The position numbers and the translations under genes were made by a program. A stretch of DNA of 64,000 bases from Salinispira pacifica (GTDB taxonomy: Bacteria > Spirochaetota > Spirochaetia > DSM-27196 > Salinispiraceae). Where the stretch lies: positions 571,001 to 635,000 of the forward strand of contig NC_023035.1 of assembly GCF_000507245.1 (NCBI RefSeq), read 5' to 3'. The notes under the pieces were generated by a model. The model ran no database searches. It worked only from the letters and a program-made list of their open reading frames with translations, and had not been told where the DNA came from. Positions 1-8,962 of the stretch are shown here, piece by piece. Numbering within the stretch: the stretch's first letter is position 1; each line of letters opens with the position of its first letter.

Positions 1-97
1 TTTCATGAGCCGGTACCTCGATTACTCGTAGTTTTGATCCTCTGTGCTGAGTGCCCCGTGCTTTCAGGGATGTGGATGATCGGCATGAACTGCGGGC

Positions 98-1129
98 TCA
101 GCCGGGAGATGCGGTGGTCTGCCGGATAACCAGCCGGGGTTCCAGGATTCTGTTTTCGCAATCTCCGCCGCCCATTCGGATTTTCAGCATGTCGAAGGCC
201 TGTAGCCCGATTTCCCGTTTGGGCTGGGCGACGGTGGTAAGGGGGTACACGATCTGGTTGCCGGCGATGCTCAAATCGTCGTAGCCGATTACAGAAATAG
301 TTTCCGGAATCTGTCTGCCCGTTTCCAGACATGCCCTGATGCTTCCGATGGCCGCATAGTCTGTGGGTGATACGATGGCGGTTATATCCGGTCTGCGCTT
401 GAGCAGTTCACGGGTTGCTTCGTAGCCGCCTTGAATTGTCTGATCGCAGGCCTGACTGTACTCGTCGATATCCAGGCGGATGCCTGACTGGATCAGCGCC
501 TTCATGTATCCGGCATATCTGTCTTCAATCTCGCTGTAATGCAGCCGGTTGGATTTGAGAAATCCGATTTTTTCATGGCCGAGTTCCATCAGGTGTCTGG
601 TGGCAAGATATCCGCCCCGGGTGTTATCCACCCCGATAAAGGGAAGTGATGATTGTTCGATTCTGGTCATAACCTGAACTGTGGGAATGCCCTGAGACTC
701 CAGAGATCTGAACAGTTCGATTTCCCGGTAATCCGGGGCGCAGAGAATACCGTCCACTCCCCGGTTGATCATTCGCATAAGTGCGGGACGCTCATCCTTT
801 TCATCCAGAAGGTTGGCGTTTCCCAGGAGCATATCATATTCAAACTCGTTGCATTTCTCTTCAATGCCGCTGATGATGTCATTGAAAAAACTGACGTTGG
901 CATAGGGGAAGAGGGCTCCCAGCAAATAGCTGCGGTTCTGCACCAGGCCCCTGGCGGCGGTGTTGGGCCGGTAGTTCAACTCCTTGGCAACCCGGCGGAT
1001 TTTTTCCTGGGTTGCCGGTGATACCCTGCCGGTTCCGTTTAATGCGGAGGATACGGCTCTGGGACTGACTCCAACACGAGAGGCAATATCTTTCAGGGTG
1101 CTTCGTTTCGTGTTTTGAGAAGCCTGCAT
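98..1129 (-). CDS. LacI-family transcriptional repressor
   Basis: 343-residue regulator of the LacI/GalR family. The N-terminal helix-turn-helix (about residues 11-60, with VSPRAVSSALNG and the hinge NYRPNTAARGL) is followed by a periplasmic-binding-protein-like sugar sensor ending near residue 340. It is divergent from the sugar ABC transporter at 1344, and the 214-bp intergenic region holds a perfect palindrome plus a weaker copy next to its own start. Local repression of the mannoside-type sugar operon with autoregulation is therefore inferred. Family assignment is firm; the effector is unknown, but the adjacent GH38 enzyme suggests a mannose-containing ligand. Confidence 0.93.
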   Translation of the reverse strand: MQASQNTKRSTLKDIASRVGVSPRAVSSALNGTGRVSPATQEKIRRVAKELNYRPNTAARGLVQNRSYLLGALFPYANVSFFNDIISGIEEKCNEFEYDMLLGNANLLDEKDERPALMRMINRGVDGILCAPDYREIELFRSLESQGIPTVQVMTRIEQSSLPFIGVDNTRGGYLATRHLMELGHEKIGFLKSNRLHYSEIEDRYAGYMKALIQSGIRLDIDEYSQACDQTIQGGYEATRELLKRRPDITAIVSPTDYAAIGSIRACLETGRQIPETISVIGYDDLSIAGNQIVYPLTTVAQPKREIGLQAFDMLKIRMGGGDCENRILEPRLVIRQTTASPG

Positions 1130-1149
1130 GGTGTACTCCTGATGTTTGG

Positions 1150-1161
1150 TTCAACGATTAA
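1150..1161. promoter_or_regulatory. Secondary LacI-type operator (TTCAACGATTAA)
   Basis: TTCAACGATTAA matches the core of the perfect palindrome at 1309-1324 (TTCAACGTTGAA) at 10 of 12 positions. It lies about 20 bp upstream of the lacI-type start. It could be an autoregulatory or looping site. Assignment rests on similarity to the main site only. Confidence 0.5.
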
Positions 1162-1277
1162 CTAGGCGAATTATAGAACTATCATGGTGAGAGGTCAAAC
1201 AATTTCGCCGATATCCGGCGAAATGTGGGGGTAAAGCCGAAAATTCCCCTAAAATCCCGGGATTTCATAAAAAAATC

Positions 1278-1306
1278 TTGACATGGATCATAACTGCTTC
1301 TACCAT
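1278..1306 (+). promoter_or_regulatory. Sigma-70 promoter of the sugar transporter operon
   Basis: TTGACA at 1278-1283, a 17-nt spacer, and TACCAT at 1301-1306. The palindromic operator begins 3 nt after the -10 box, so bound repressor would block initiation. Confidence 0.75.
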
Positions 1307-1308
1307 TT

Positions 1309-1324
1309 GATTCAACGTTGAATC
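1309..1324. promoter_or_regulatory. Perfect 16-bp palindromic LacI-family operator
   Basis: GATTCAACGTTGAATC is its own reverse complement and has the central CG typical of LacI/GalR operators. It sits just downstream of the -10 box and upstream of the AGAGGAG ribosome site of the 1344 gene. Confidence 0.8.
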
Positions 1325-1343
1325 ACTCAAAGAGGAGAGCGAT

Positions 1344-2633
1344 ATGAAGAAGATCCTTATAGGATGTGTATTGTTGCTGGCAGCCGCCATGATTTTTGCC
1401 GAGGGCGGTCAGGAAAGCGGTTCAGGTGAATCCGGGGCTTCGGTGGATGAAGCTGCGGAAATTACATTCTGGACAATGAGCCTTGCTCCGCGTTTTAATG
1501 ACTATCTGAACGGTGTCATTTCTGATTTCGAAGCGGCCAACCCCAATGTAACAGTAAACTGGGTCGATGTGCCCTGGGGCGATATGGAAACCAAAATTCT
1601 CACCGCCGCGGCAAGTGACACTCTTCCCGATGTGGCGAACCTGAACCTTCCGTTCAGTCAAAAACTTGCACAGAACGACCTGCTAGTGGATATGTCCGAC
1701 CAGGCTTCGGATGTGCAGGGCAGATTTTTTGAAGGCACTTGGAATGCCAGCAGCTACGGAGATACAATCTTCGCCCTTCCCTGGTACATTACCAGCAATA
1801 TGGTGTATTACAACAAAGCTCTTTTTGAGGAAGCCGGACTCGATTCCGCAGATCCCCCAGAGAGCTTTGACGAACTGCTTGAGTATGCCCGGGAAATCAA
1901 AGAAAGCACCGGCGCATACGGCTATATGACCTTCTTTAATGATCAGTTTATTATGGAAGAGCTGGAACGAATGGGCATACGGCTTTTCAATGAGGATTTC
2001 TCAGAAGCAAATTTCAATACTGCGGAAGTTCGGGAAGCAGCGGAATACTACGCAACCATGCTTGAAGAAGGTCTCATTCCAAGCGAAACCCTCACCTCAA
2101 AATCCGGAACCGGCGAAGCCATCCAGCTCTACAGCTCCGGAGAGCTTGCAATGTTTTTCGGCGGTACAAGCCACGCAAGAATGATCCAGGAAAATTCTGC
2201 GGAAGTGTATGAAAACACCGGCGTCGGTCCTCAGATTCGGGGAACCGGAGGAAAATCCAATATTGCGGTTATGAACATTGCAGTTCCGGAATCCAGTGAA
2301 CATCCCGAAGCCGCTCTGGCATTTGCCAAGTTCCTGACCAACAACGAGAACCAGGTGGTGTTCGCCAAGGATGCCGGTTCCATTGTTCCTTCAACCCGTG
2401 CTTCACTGGAAGATGACTTCTTCAGCAAGGGCGATGGAGAACCATCCACCGCGGCTCGAATCATGAGCGCCCAGGAAGTGTCCCAGGGATCGGTGATTTT
2501 CCCTCCCATCCAGAACTGGCCTGAGATCCGGGATGCATTCATCAATGCATTTGCCCGGGCGGTTGCCGGTGAAGGTGATGCTTCACAGCTGCTGCAGGAT
2601 GCGGAAGAAAAAGCAAACGGTCTTTTACAGTAG
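1344..2633 (+). CDS. Sugar ABC transporter substrate-binding protein
   Basis: 429-residue extracellular solute-binding protein (family 1, MalE/UgpB-like). The signal sequence is MKKILIGCVLLLAAAMIFA, followed by a Gly/Ser/Glu-rich linker and the mature domain starting near residue 38. The strong AGAGGAG upstream sets the ATG. It is the first gene of an operon with two permeases, an alpha-mannosidase and a DUF4127 gene. No ATPase gene is present, so a shared MsmK-type ATPase elsewhere probably energises it. The substrate is inferred to be a mannoside or other oligosaccharide. Confidence 0.93.
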   Translation: MKKILIGCVLLLAAAMIFAEGGQESGSGESGASVDEAAEITFWTMSLAPRFNDYLNGVISDFEAANPNVTVNWVDVPWGDMETKILTAAASDTLPDVANLNLPFSQKLAQNDLLVDMSDQASDVQGRFFEGTWNASSYGDTIFALPWYITSNMVYYNKALFEEAGLDSADPPESFDELLEYAREIKESTGAYGYMTFFNDQFIMEELERMGIRLFNEDFSEANFNTAEVREAAEYYATMLEEGLIPSETLTSKSGTGEAIQLYSSGELAMFFGGTSHARMIQENSAEVYENTGVGPQIRGTGGKSNIAVMNIAVPESSEHPEAALAFAKFLTNNENQVVFAKDAGSIVPSTRASLEDDFFSKGDGEPSTAARIMSAQEVSQGSVIFPPIQNWPEIRDAFINAFARAVAGEGDASQLLQDAEEKANGLLQ

Positions 2634-2651
2634 GTTTTCGGTCTATCATAT

Positions 2652-2674
2652 CCGGCCGCCACCACGGCGGCCGG
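2652..2674 (+). terminator. Intercistronic hairpin between binding protein and permease
   Basis: CCGGCCGCC, loop ACCAC, GGCGGCCGG: a perfect 9-bp GC stem followed by GTTTTG, 19 bp after the binding-protein stop. In binding-protein operons such a stem often protects the upstream mRNA or partly terminates, giving more binding protein than permease. A second weaker GC stem follows near 2706. Confidence 0.65.
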
Positions 2675-2815
2675 GTTTTGTCCGGCTGCTTCCTTTGCTG
2701 CCCCGCCGGTTGCAATACCGGCTGATTTTCCGGCCGGGTATTCAAGGAAGCCGCCGGATGAAATCCCCGTACAGGACCAGCCCGTCGTTTGAATAAAGGC
2801 AACAGGAGTAATTTC

Positions 2816-3703
2816 ATGATTTCACGAATGTATAAGCCGTGGACTCCCTATCTGTATCTGATCCCCACCCTGAGCATTCTCATATTGTTCATTTTTTATC
2901 CCCTGCTGCGGGCCGTGGGTTTCAGTTTTACAAGCTATAATCTGCTGAGCGATCCCCAGTTTATCGGGCTTGATAATTATGTCCGGCTGTTTTCCAGTCC
3001 GGAATTCTACCGGGCACTCTTTAACAGTCTGAAATATTTCCTGGTTGTGGTGCCGGTACTGGTGCTTCTCCCCCTCCTGGTGGCTGTGCTGGTGAACGAC
3101 ACCAAACTCCGGGGGGTTAATGTGTTCCGTACGGTGTATTACTTTCCGGTAGTCACCAGCATGGTGGTTGCGGGAATCATCTGGAAATGGATGTACACAG
3201 AGCGGGGGATTCTGAACTATCTGTTCACTGATGTGCTGCACATCACATCCGAGCCTGTGGCCTGGCTCACCAATCCGGACACGGCCCTGTTTGCGGTGAT
3301 GGTGGTCACCATTTGGAAGGGGATCGGGTATTATATGGTGATATATCTTGCAGGACTTCAAAGCATCAATCCCGAACTGTATGAAGCGGCCACCATCGAC
3401 GGTGCTCCCGCCTGGAGACAGCTCTTCCAGATCACCATTCCCCTGCTGACTCCCACCATGGCAGTGGTGGGCATCATGTCCTCCATGGCGGCTATGAAAG
3501 TGTTTGACGAGGTGTATGTAATGACCGGAGGGGGCCCCTTCGGCAGCACCAGAACCATGGTCTTTGAAATCTATGATACCGCATTCGATAAATTGTCCTT
3601 CGGCTACGCAAGCGCAATCGGTGTGGTGCTGTTCAGCATTCTTTTCATCCTGAGCTTCTTGAGCATCAGGCGAAGCGATAAAAGCTATTCAGGAGATATG
3701 TAA
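2816..3703 (+). CDS. Sugar ABC transporter permease (MalF-like)
   Basis: 295-residue inner-membrane permease with about six membrane segments. The EAA loop (ATIDGAPAWRQLFQITIPLL) that contacts the ATPase lies near residues 200-220. The ATG at 2816 is chosen because AGGAG sits 7-11 nt upstream; an upstream in-frame ATG at 2789 has no ribosome site. Its TAA overlaps the ATG of the next permease. It pairs with that protein to form the translocation channel. Confidence 0.92.
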   Translation: MISRMYKPWTPYLYLIPTLSILILFIFYPLLRAVGFSFTSYNLLSDPQFIGLDNYVRLFSSPEFYRALFNSLKYFLVVVPVLVLLPLLVAVLVNDTKLRGVNVFRTVYYFPVVTSMVVAGIIWKWMYTERGILNYLFTDVLHITSEPVAWLTNPDTALFAVMVVTIWKGIGYYMVIYLAGLQSINPELYEAATIDGAPAWRQLFQITIPLLTPTMAVVGIMSSMAAMKVFDEVYVMTGGGPFGSTRTMVFEIYDTAFDKLSFGYASAIGVVLFSILFILSFLSIRRSDKSYSGDM

Positions 3704-4563
3704 TGGGTGAAAATATCAGGAAAACCGGAACCTTCCGTCCTCAAGTGTCAATGCGGAATATCAGCCGATATCTCCTTCTGCTGCTGGTGGCCGCCGTTTC
3801 CGTCGTTCCCTTTATCTGGCTCCTTTCAACGGCCCTCAAGTCTCCCGGAGAAAATATATTCAGCATGCCTCCTGCATTTATTCCGGAAAGGCCCACACTG
3901 GAAAATTTCATGAAAGTGTTCACCACCATTCCCATGCTTCTGTATTACCGCAACTCTCTTATTGTGGTGGGCGCCACAGTGGTACTGAATATTCTTCTTG
4001 CTCTGACGGCGGCATTCCCGCTGGCACGGATGAAGTTCAAAGGGAAAGGAATTGTGTTTATGGCGGTGCTCTCCACAATGATGATCCCCATTCAGCTGAC
4101 CATGATTCCCAATTTTGTTCTCATTGTGGGCATAGGTCTGAAAAATAATCTTCTGGGAGTGATCCTTCCCAATGCCGTCACTGCTTTCGGAATTTTTCTC
4201 ATCCGCCAGTCTCTCATTACCGTACCCGCATCCCTTGAGGAAGCTGCGGTAATAGACGGTGCTTCTTCAAGCCGGGTGTTGTTTCAGATCCTCATGCCCA
4301 TGGTGAAGCCTGCCATTGCAGCCCTGGGCATTTTCACCTTCATCAATATGTGGAGCGATTTTCTTTGGCCCCTTTTGGTGCTTGAAAGCGATAATCTGCT
4401 CACCGTGCCCCTGGGGGTTCAGAAACTGCAGGGAACATTTTCCACCGACTGGAGGCTGATTGCATCGGGAGCACTTCTGGCCGTAACGCCGTCTCTTATC
4501 TTCTTTATTTTTAATCAACGGCATTTCATTGAAGGCGGTATCGCAAGTGCGGTGAAAGGATAG
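3703..4563 (+). CDS. Sugar ABC transporter permease (MalG-like)
   Basis: 286-residue carbohydrate permease of the MalG type. The EAA motif EEAAVIDGASSSRVLFQIL is near residues 183-200, with six predicted membrane segments and the usual C-terminal HFIEGGIASAVKG ending. It is translationally coupled to the preceding permease (TAATG overlap) and lies 4 nt before the GTG of the alpha-mannosidase. Confidence 0.92.
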   Translation: MGENIRKTGTFRPQVSMRNISRYLLLLLVAAVSVVPFIWLLSTALKSPGENIFSMPPAFIPERPTLENFMKVFTTIPMLLYYRNSLIVVGATVVLNILLALTAAFPLARMKFKGKGIVFMAVLSTMMIPIQLTMIPNFVLIVGIGLKNNLLGVILPNAVTAFGIFLIRQSLITVPASLEEAAVIDGASSSRVLFQILMPMVKPAIAALGIFTFINMWSDFLWPLLVLESDNLLTVPLGVQKLQGTFSTDWRLIASGALLAVTPSLIFFIFNQRHFIEGGIASAVKG

Positions 4564-4567
4564 TTCT

Positions 4568-7243
4568 GTGAATACACGAAGACTGCTGATTGTACATCAT
4601 ACCCATTGGGACAGAGAGTGGTACCGAAGTTTTGCGGATTTCAGGTTCAGACTACTCAGAGCAACTGAGCATGTTGTATCCCTGCTGGAAGACAACTCCC
4701 TTGAAGGATTCCTTTTTGACGGCCAGACAAGCGTAATAGAGGATGTAGATGCCGTGGCAGGAGAATCGCTGAAGAGATCCCTCCACACCCTCATTCGGGA
4801 GGGAAGAATTGAGGTCGGGCCCTGGTATATTATGCCCGATGAGTTTCTGGTCAGCGGTGAGGCCATACTGCGGAATCTGGAGATCGGCATGGCACAGTCG
4901 AGGGAGCTGGGTTCTTCGCCTGAGATTCTGTATCTTCCGGATACCTTCGGTCACATCAGTCAGCTGCCCGCCATAGCCCGGATGTTCGGACTGAAAAGCA
5001 TTCTTCTGGCAAGGGGAGTGAATCGGGACGTAAGCGACCTGCTGTGGACCGGAGCCGACGGCAGTGAAATTCATACCCATGCCCTGCCTCTGTGGAGCGG
5101 GTATTACCAGGATTTTCTGCATGCCGACGATTTTACAGTACAGACTGACAGGTTCATTTCTCAGTGCAGCGAATATTCCTCAGGCGCACCTGTTCTATTG
5201 CCTGCGGGCTCGGACCACAGCATGCCTCCAGCTGACTGGAAGGAGAGGGCTTTGCACCTTCATGATCATCTGTCAGGACACAATCCTCCATGGGAGATGA
5301 AAGAAACAGGTCTGTCTCAGGCTCTTGAAGAATTGCGAACCTTCCACACCCGGGGTAATACACCATCCGGTACCCAATACCCGGGGAAACTTGCCGGCGA
5401 ACTCCGGGATAACGGAAAAGCATACATCCTCAGCGGTGTATTGAGCAGCAGAGTTGATCTGAAACGGGCGAATGTGGATACGCAGGATGCCCTGAGTTAT
5501 CAGCTGGAACCCCTGGGATATTTCGCTTCAGACAACATGCTCTATTCTGAGCACAGAAATCTTCTCTGGAAAACACTCATTCAAAACCATGCCCATGACA
5601 GTATAGGCGGCTGCAGCATTGATGAAGTTCACCGGGAAAACCATGTGAGATTTCAACAGGTGCGAAGCGGTGCCCTCCGGCATATGCATGACATAACCCG
5701 AAGACTTGCCGGACGGACGCCCGGGGTTTTCAATAATATGCTGGTGCTGTGGAATCAGCTTCCCTACAGCCGGGAGACACCGGTTCGCTCGGACGTGTTT
5801 GTGCCCGAGAATGAGGATCAGGGCAGCTTTTCCCTTTGGGATGGTGATACCCCCCTTGATCTGCAGATCATCTCCCGGGAAAAGACCGAAGGGTTTTTCA
5901 GCGAATTTGAATACCCGGTGAACTGGTACCCCGGTTGGAAGTATACGGTGGAGTTTCTTCCCAGGCTCAGGGGGATGGAGTGCCGGCAATTCCGCATTGT
6001 ACCCTGTTCCCCTGAACGGGACAGCGCCCATACCCTGCCCGAAGTGGTGGCGGAAGCTCCGCCTGAAGCTCCGCCGGAAGCTCCGCCGGAGAATTCCCGG
6101 GGTTCAGCCGTGCCGGTAATGGAAAATCAGCATCTGCGGGTTGAGATTGGCATGGATGGACGGGTTGATCTGGTAAACACCGCAACCCGCCTGAGCATTC
6201 CCAATGCGCTTGCCCTTGTTTGGGAACACGATGACGGGGACACGTACACCAGTTCTCCCCGGGAAACCGGATCCCGCTGGGGGAGTCTGGTGAGCATTGA
6301 GCCGGTGATTCGGAACCGTTTTTCCTCCCGTTGCAGCATACGGTTCCGCGGTTTCGACGATTCGGAAGTGGAAATGAAACTCAGCCTGAACGATAACGAA
6401 CAGCTGCTGCGGGTTGGTGTTGAAATACGCAATAGAAGCCGGGACACCCGTATCCGGCTTGTATCCGGACGTGCCGGCTCTTCACGAACCAGCTTTTCAG
6501 ACACTCCTTTCGATGTGGTAAAGCGGGAACATCGGCATATCCGCCCCCACAGCCATATCCCCCAGAGAGAAGCCTATCCCAATGAATGGCCCTCAAGCAG
6601 TTTCATTTCAGCCGGGGATGTAAGCATCTGTCACAACGGATTTCACGGTTACGATCTCCTGGATGACGGCCGGGTGGCTGTGAACCTTCTGAGGGCGGTT
6701 GGAATGCTTTCCAAAGCCGAACTCCCGGAACGGGGGGGAGGAGCCGGTCCCCATATTGAAACACCCGAAGCACAGCTGGAGCAGGGAGTTTCCGGCGAAA
6801 TCGGGATCTTTCCCGGCGTCTGGGACTCGCCTGTGTTAACCGCTCTGAAATTCCGGATTTCTCCTCTGTTTGACCAGGGGGTAGCACCGGCTGCGGCGCC
6901 GGAACCTCTGGAGATCAACAATCAACAGATCATCCTTTCCGCATTGTACCGCATGGGCAATGAACTGTGCTTTCTGAGAATTTGGAACAGCAGCGATAGT
7001 CCTCAGCAGTTCAACCCGGGCCTGCCCCCGGGCAGCAGGCTCAAAAGATTTAAAGGTAATCCTCTAACAACCGTAACGACCGCCGGCGAAGGCCCGGACG
7101 CCGGGATGCTGGATCCTGCGGAGGCCGACCCAGGGGAGCCGGACGCCGGGGCGCAGGCGGCCGGGGAAGTCAACCTGCCTGTGACCATCGGCCCCAGGGA
7201 GATAGCTGCATTCCTGCTTATCTCAAAGGAAACTGCAGAATGA
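4568..7243 (+). CDS. GH38 alpha-mannosidase (MngB-like)
   Basis: 891-residue cytoplasmic glycoside hydrolase family 38 enzyme; no signal peptide. The metal site motif HTHWDREW is at residues 11-18, the predicted nucleophile Asp is in LPDTFGH near residue 125, and AHDSIGG follows near 341-347. It starts with GTG, with AAGGA upstream, right after the permease stop. It likely cleaves imported alpha-mannosides or mannosylglycerate-type solutes. An APPE-rich linker near residues 496-507 is encoded by three 12-bp tandem repeats and separates catalytic and C-terminal beta domains. Family assignment is strong; substrate is inferred. Confidence 0.9.
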   Translation: MNTRRLLIVHHTHWDREWYRSFADFRFRLLRATEHVVSLLEDNSLEGFLFDGQTSVIEDVDAVAGESLKRSLHTLIREGRIEVGPWYIMPDEFLVSGEAILRNLEIGMAQSRELGSSPEILYLPDTFGHISQLPAIARMFGLKSILLARGVNRDVSDLLWTGADGSEIHTHALPLWSGYYQDFLHADDFTVQTDRFISQCSEYSSGAPVLLPAGSDHSMPPADWKERALHLHDHLSGHNPPWEMKETGLSQALEELRTFHTRGNTPSGTQYPGKLAGELRDNGKAYILSGVLSSRVDLKRANVDTQDALSYQLEPLGYFASDNMLYSEHRNLLWKTLIQNHAHDSIGGCSIDEVHRENHVRFQQVRSGALRHMHDITRRLAGRTPGVFNNMLVLWNQLPYSRETPVRSDVFVPENEDQGSFSLWDGDTPLDLQIISREKTEGFFSEFEYPVNWYPGWKYTVEFLPRLRGMECRQFRIVPCSPERDSAHTLPEVVAEAPPEAPPEAPPENSRGSAVPVMENQHLRVEIGMDGRVDLVNTATRLSIPNALALVWEHDDGDTYTSSPRETGSRWGSLVSIEPVIRNRFSSRCSIRFRGFDDSEVEMKLSLNDNEQLLRVGVEIRNRSRDTRIRLVSGRAGSSRTSFSDTPFDVVKREHRHIRPHSHIPQREAYPNEWPSSSFISAGDVSICHNGFHGYDLLDDGRVAVNLLRAVGMLSKAELPERGGGAGPHIETPEAQLEQGVSGEIGIFPGVWDSPVLTALKFRISPLFDQGVAPAAAPEPLEINNQQIILSALYRMGNELCFLRIWNSSDSPQQFNPGLPPGSRLKRFKGNPLTTVTTAGEGPDAGMLDPAEADPGEPDAGAQAAGEVNLPVTIGPREIAAFLLISKETAE
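6053..6088 (+). repeat. Three 12-bp tandem repeats inside the GH38 gene
   Basis: Unit GAAGCTCCGCCT/G occurs three times head to tail, coding EAPP-EAPP-EAPP. It is in frame, so copy-number change would only lengthen the interdomain linker. Confidence 0.85.
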
Positions 7244-8832
7244 CCGTAGCATATATCCCCCTGGATGAGCGCCCATGTAACCTGCACTTCCCCCGGCATG
7301 CATTATCCGGGAACGCTTCCGTTACGCTGGCTGTTCCCCCCGCATACATGTTCGGTAAGAAAAAAACCGCCGGGGATCCTGATGCTCTGTTGAACTGGCT
7401 GGAAGCAACCATACAGGATTGCGATGCCCTGGTACTTTCCCTGGAAATGATTCTCTACGGAGGGCTGTTACCCAGCAGGCTGCATCACATGTCGTACAAC
7501 GACCTTTCTCTCCATCTTGAGAAAGTTATCTCGCTTATTCGATGGAGAAAAGAGAGGGAAGGCGGTGGCAGGTTCAGGGTGTATGCATTCGGTCTTGTCA
7601 TGCGTACTCCATCCTATTCCAGCGACGACGAGGAACCCGATTATTATGCCCGCTTCGGAAGGGAAATTTTCCGCCGGGCGTATCTTTCTCACAAAAGTGA
7701 AACGGAAGAACTCACAGAAGATGAGACCCGGGAGTATTGCAGTCTGGATCAGATAATCCCCGAAGAAATACTCAACGATTATGAAGGAAGGCGGGAAACC
7801 AACCGGAGATTGCTCCAGGATGCAATCCGGTATTTTTCTCAGGGAGATATTGATGTGTTGCTGATTCCCCAGGATGATACCGCCCGCTACGGCTACGGTC
7901 CCAAAGACTGGAGCTGTCTGTTGTCACGGATTCCCCCCGGGGATGGCCCGGGCAGTGGAAACCTGCTCAGTTATCCCGGAGCTGATGAGGTTGGAGGGGT
8001 GCTCATTGCCCGGTCGGTGATGGATGGGAACAACCGGAATACAGGGAATGATCCCCGACGGGAGAAGCAGAAAGGTATTAAAATGTACGTTCTGCCCAGG
8101 CTATGGGAGGATATGAAGCGGATCCCCAAATATGAAAGCATGAGTCTTTCGGAAAGCGTCCGTAATCAGATTCAGAGCTGCGGGGCGGTAGAAGCCGGGA
8201 ATCCGGAGGACGCAGATATCATCCTGGCAGTGAACACTCCCCCTGCGGGCATGCACGAGGCTCCCGGTCAGGAGTTCAGAGAATCTTCTGAATTTGCGCA
8301 GCAGATTGCACGGCTCAGTTCCCGGTATTCCCTGCCGGTGATCGCAGCTGACACCGCCTATCCCAACGGAGGGGAGACATCTCTTCTCCAGGAATTTGAG
8401 CGTCAGAATCTGTGGAATTCCCTTCTGTCATATGCGGGCTGGAATACTGCGGGAAACAGTCTTGGCACTGCGCTCTATGAAGGGGTGCTGGCCTATCTGG
8501 CCGGGGATGCCGGAATCAGGATGAAAAATCTCTACTACCGGATCTGCGACGATTGGGCGTATCAGAGTATTCTGCGGTCTACATGGACTGCCCGGCTTTC
8601 CGAACGGGGAACAGAAGGCCATGTTGATATTACCAGCATCGGAAATTTGCCCGGGTTGAAGTCGGAACTGCGGGATCAGATCAATGAACTTATGGAATCC
8701 CGGTTTCCACAGTTCACCGACATGGCAGGATACAGAGTTTCTCAGGTGGAGTTCCCCTGGGACAGGCTGTTTGAGGTGCGGCTGGAGATTGAATCGGCGG
8801 CTGCATCTTCCTCTGCATTATTGAAGCAATGA
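7240..8832 (+). CDS. DUF4127 family protein
   Basis: 530-residue protein beginning MTVAYIPLDERPCNLHFP, the signature opening of DUF4127. It has no signal peptide or membrane segment. It overlaps the alpha-mannosidase stop by ATGA, so the two are translationally coupled. DUF4127 members often lie in sugar-catabolic clusters; the biochemical role is not established. A role in processing the mannoside taken up by this operon is inference only. Confidence 0.85.
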   Translation: MTVAYIPLDERPCNLHFPRHALSGNASVTLAVPPAYMFGKKKTAGDPDALLNWLEATIQDCDALVLSLEMILYGGLLPSRLHHMSYNDLSLHLEKVISLIRWRKEREGGGRFRVYAFGLVMRTPSYSSDDEEPDYYARFGREIFRRAYLSHKSETEELTEDETREYCSLDQIIPEEILNDYEGRRETNRRLLQDAIRYFSQGDIDVLLIPQDDTARYGYGPKDWSCLLSRIPPGDGPGSGNLLSYPGADEVGGVLIARSVMDGNNRNTGNDPRREKQKGIKMYVLPRLWEDMKRIPKYESMSLSESVRNQIQSCGAVEAGNPEDADIILAVNTPPAGMHEAPGQEFRESSEFAQQIARLSSRYSLPVIAADTAYPNGGETSLLQEFERQNLWNSLLSYAGWNTAGNSLGTALYEGVLAYLAGDAGIRMKNLYYRICDDWAYQSILRSTWTARLSERGTEGHVDITSIGNLPGLKSELRDQINELMESRFPQFTDMAGYRVSQVEFPWDRLFEVRLEIESAAASSSALLKQ

Positions 8833-8930
8833 ATCTGGATGTATTCAGGTTTGGTAGTTCCGCCTCACCCTGCTTTGGAGGCACACAAATTCACCGGCTT
8901 CCCGACTTAACGACTTCGCCCAGAGATTCA

Positions 8931-8962
8931 CCGACTCGCTGACTCACCGACTCACAGACTGG
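8931..8962. repeat. Degenerate 8-bp tandem repeats at the end of troD
   Basis: CCGACTCG, CTGACTCA, CCGACTCA, CAGACTGG in tandem, running across the stop codon of the minus-strand permease. Eight bp is not a multiple of three, so slippage would change the extreme C-terminus (QSVSR). Confidence 0.6.
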
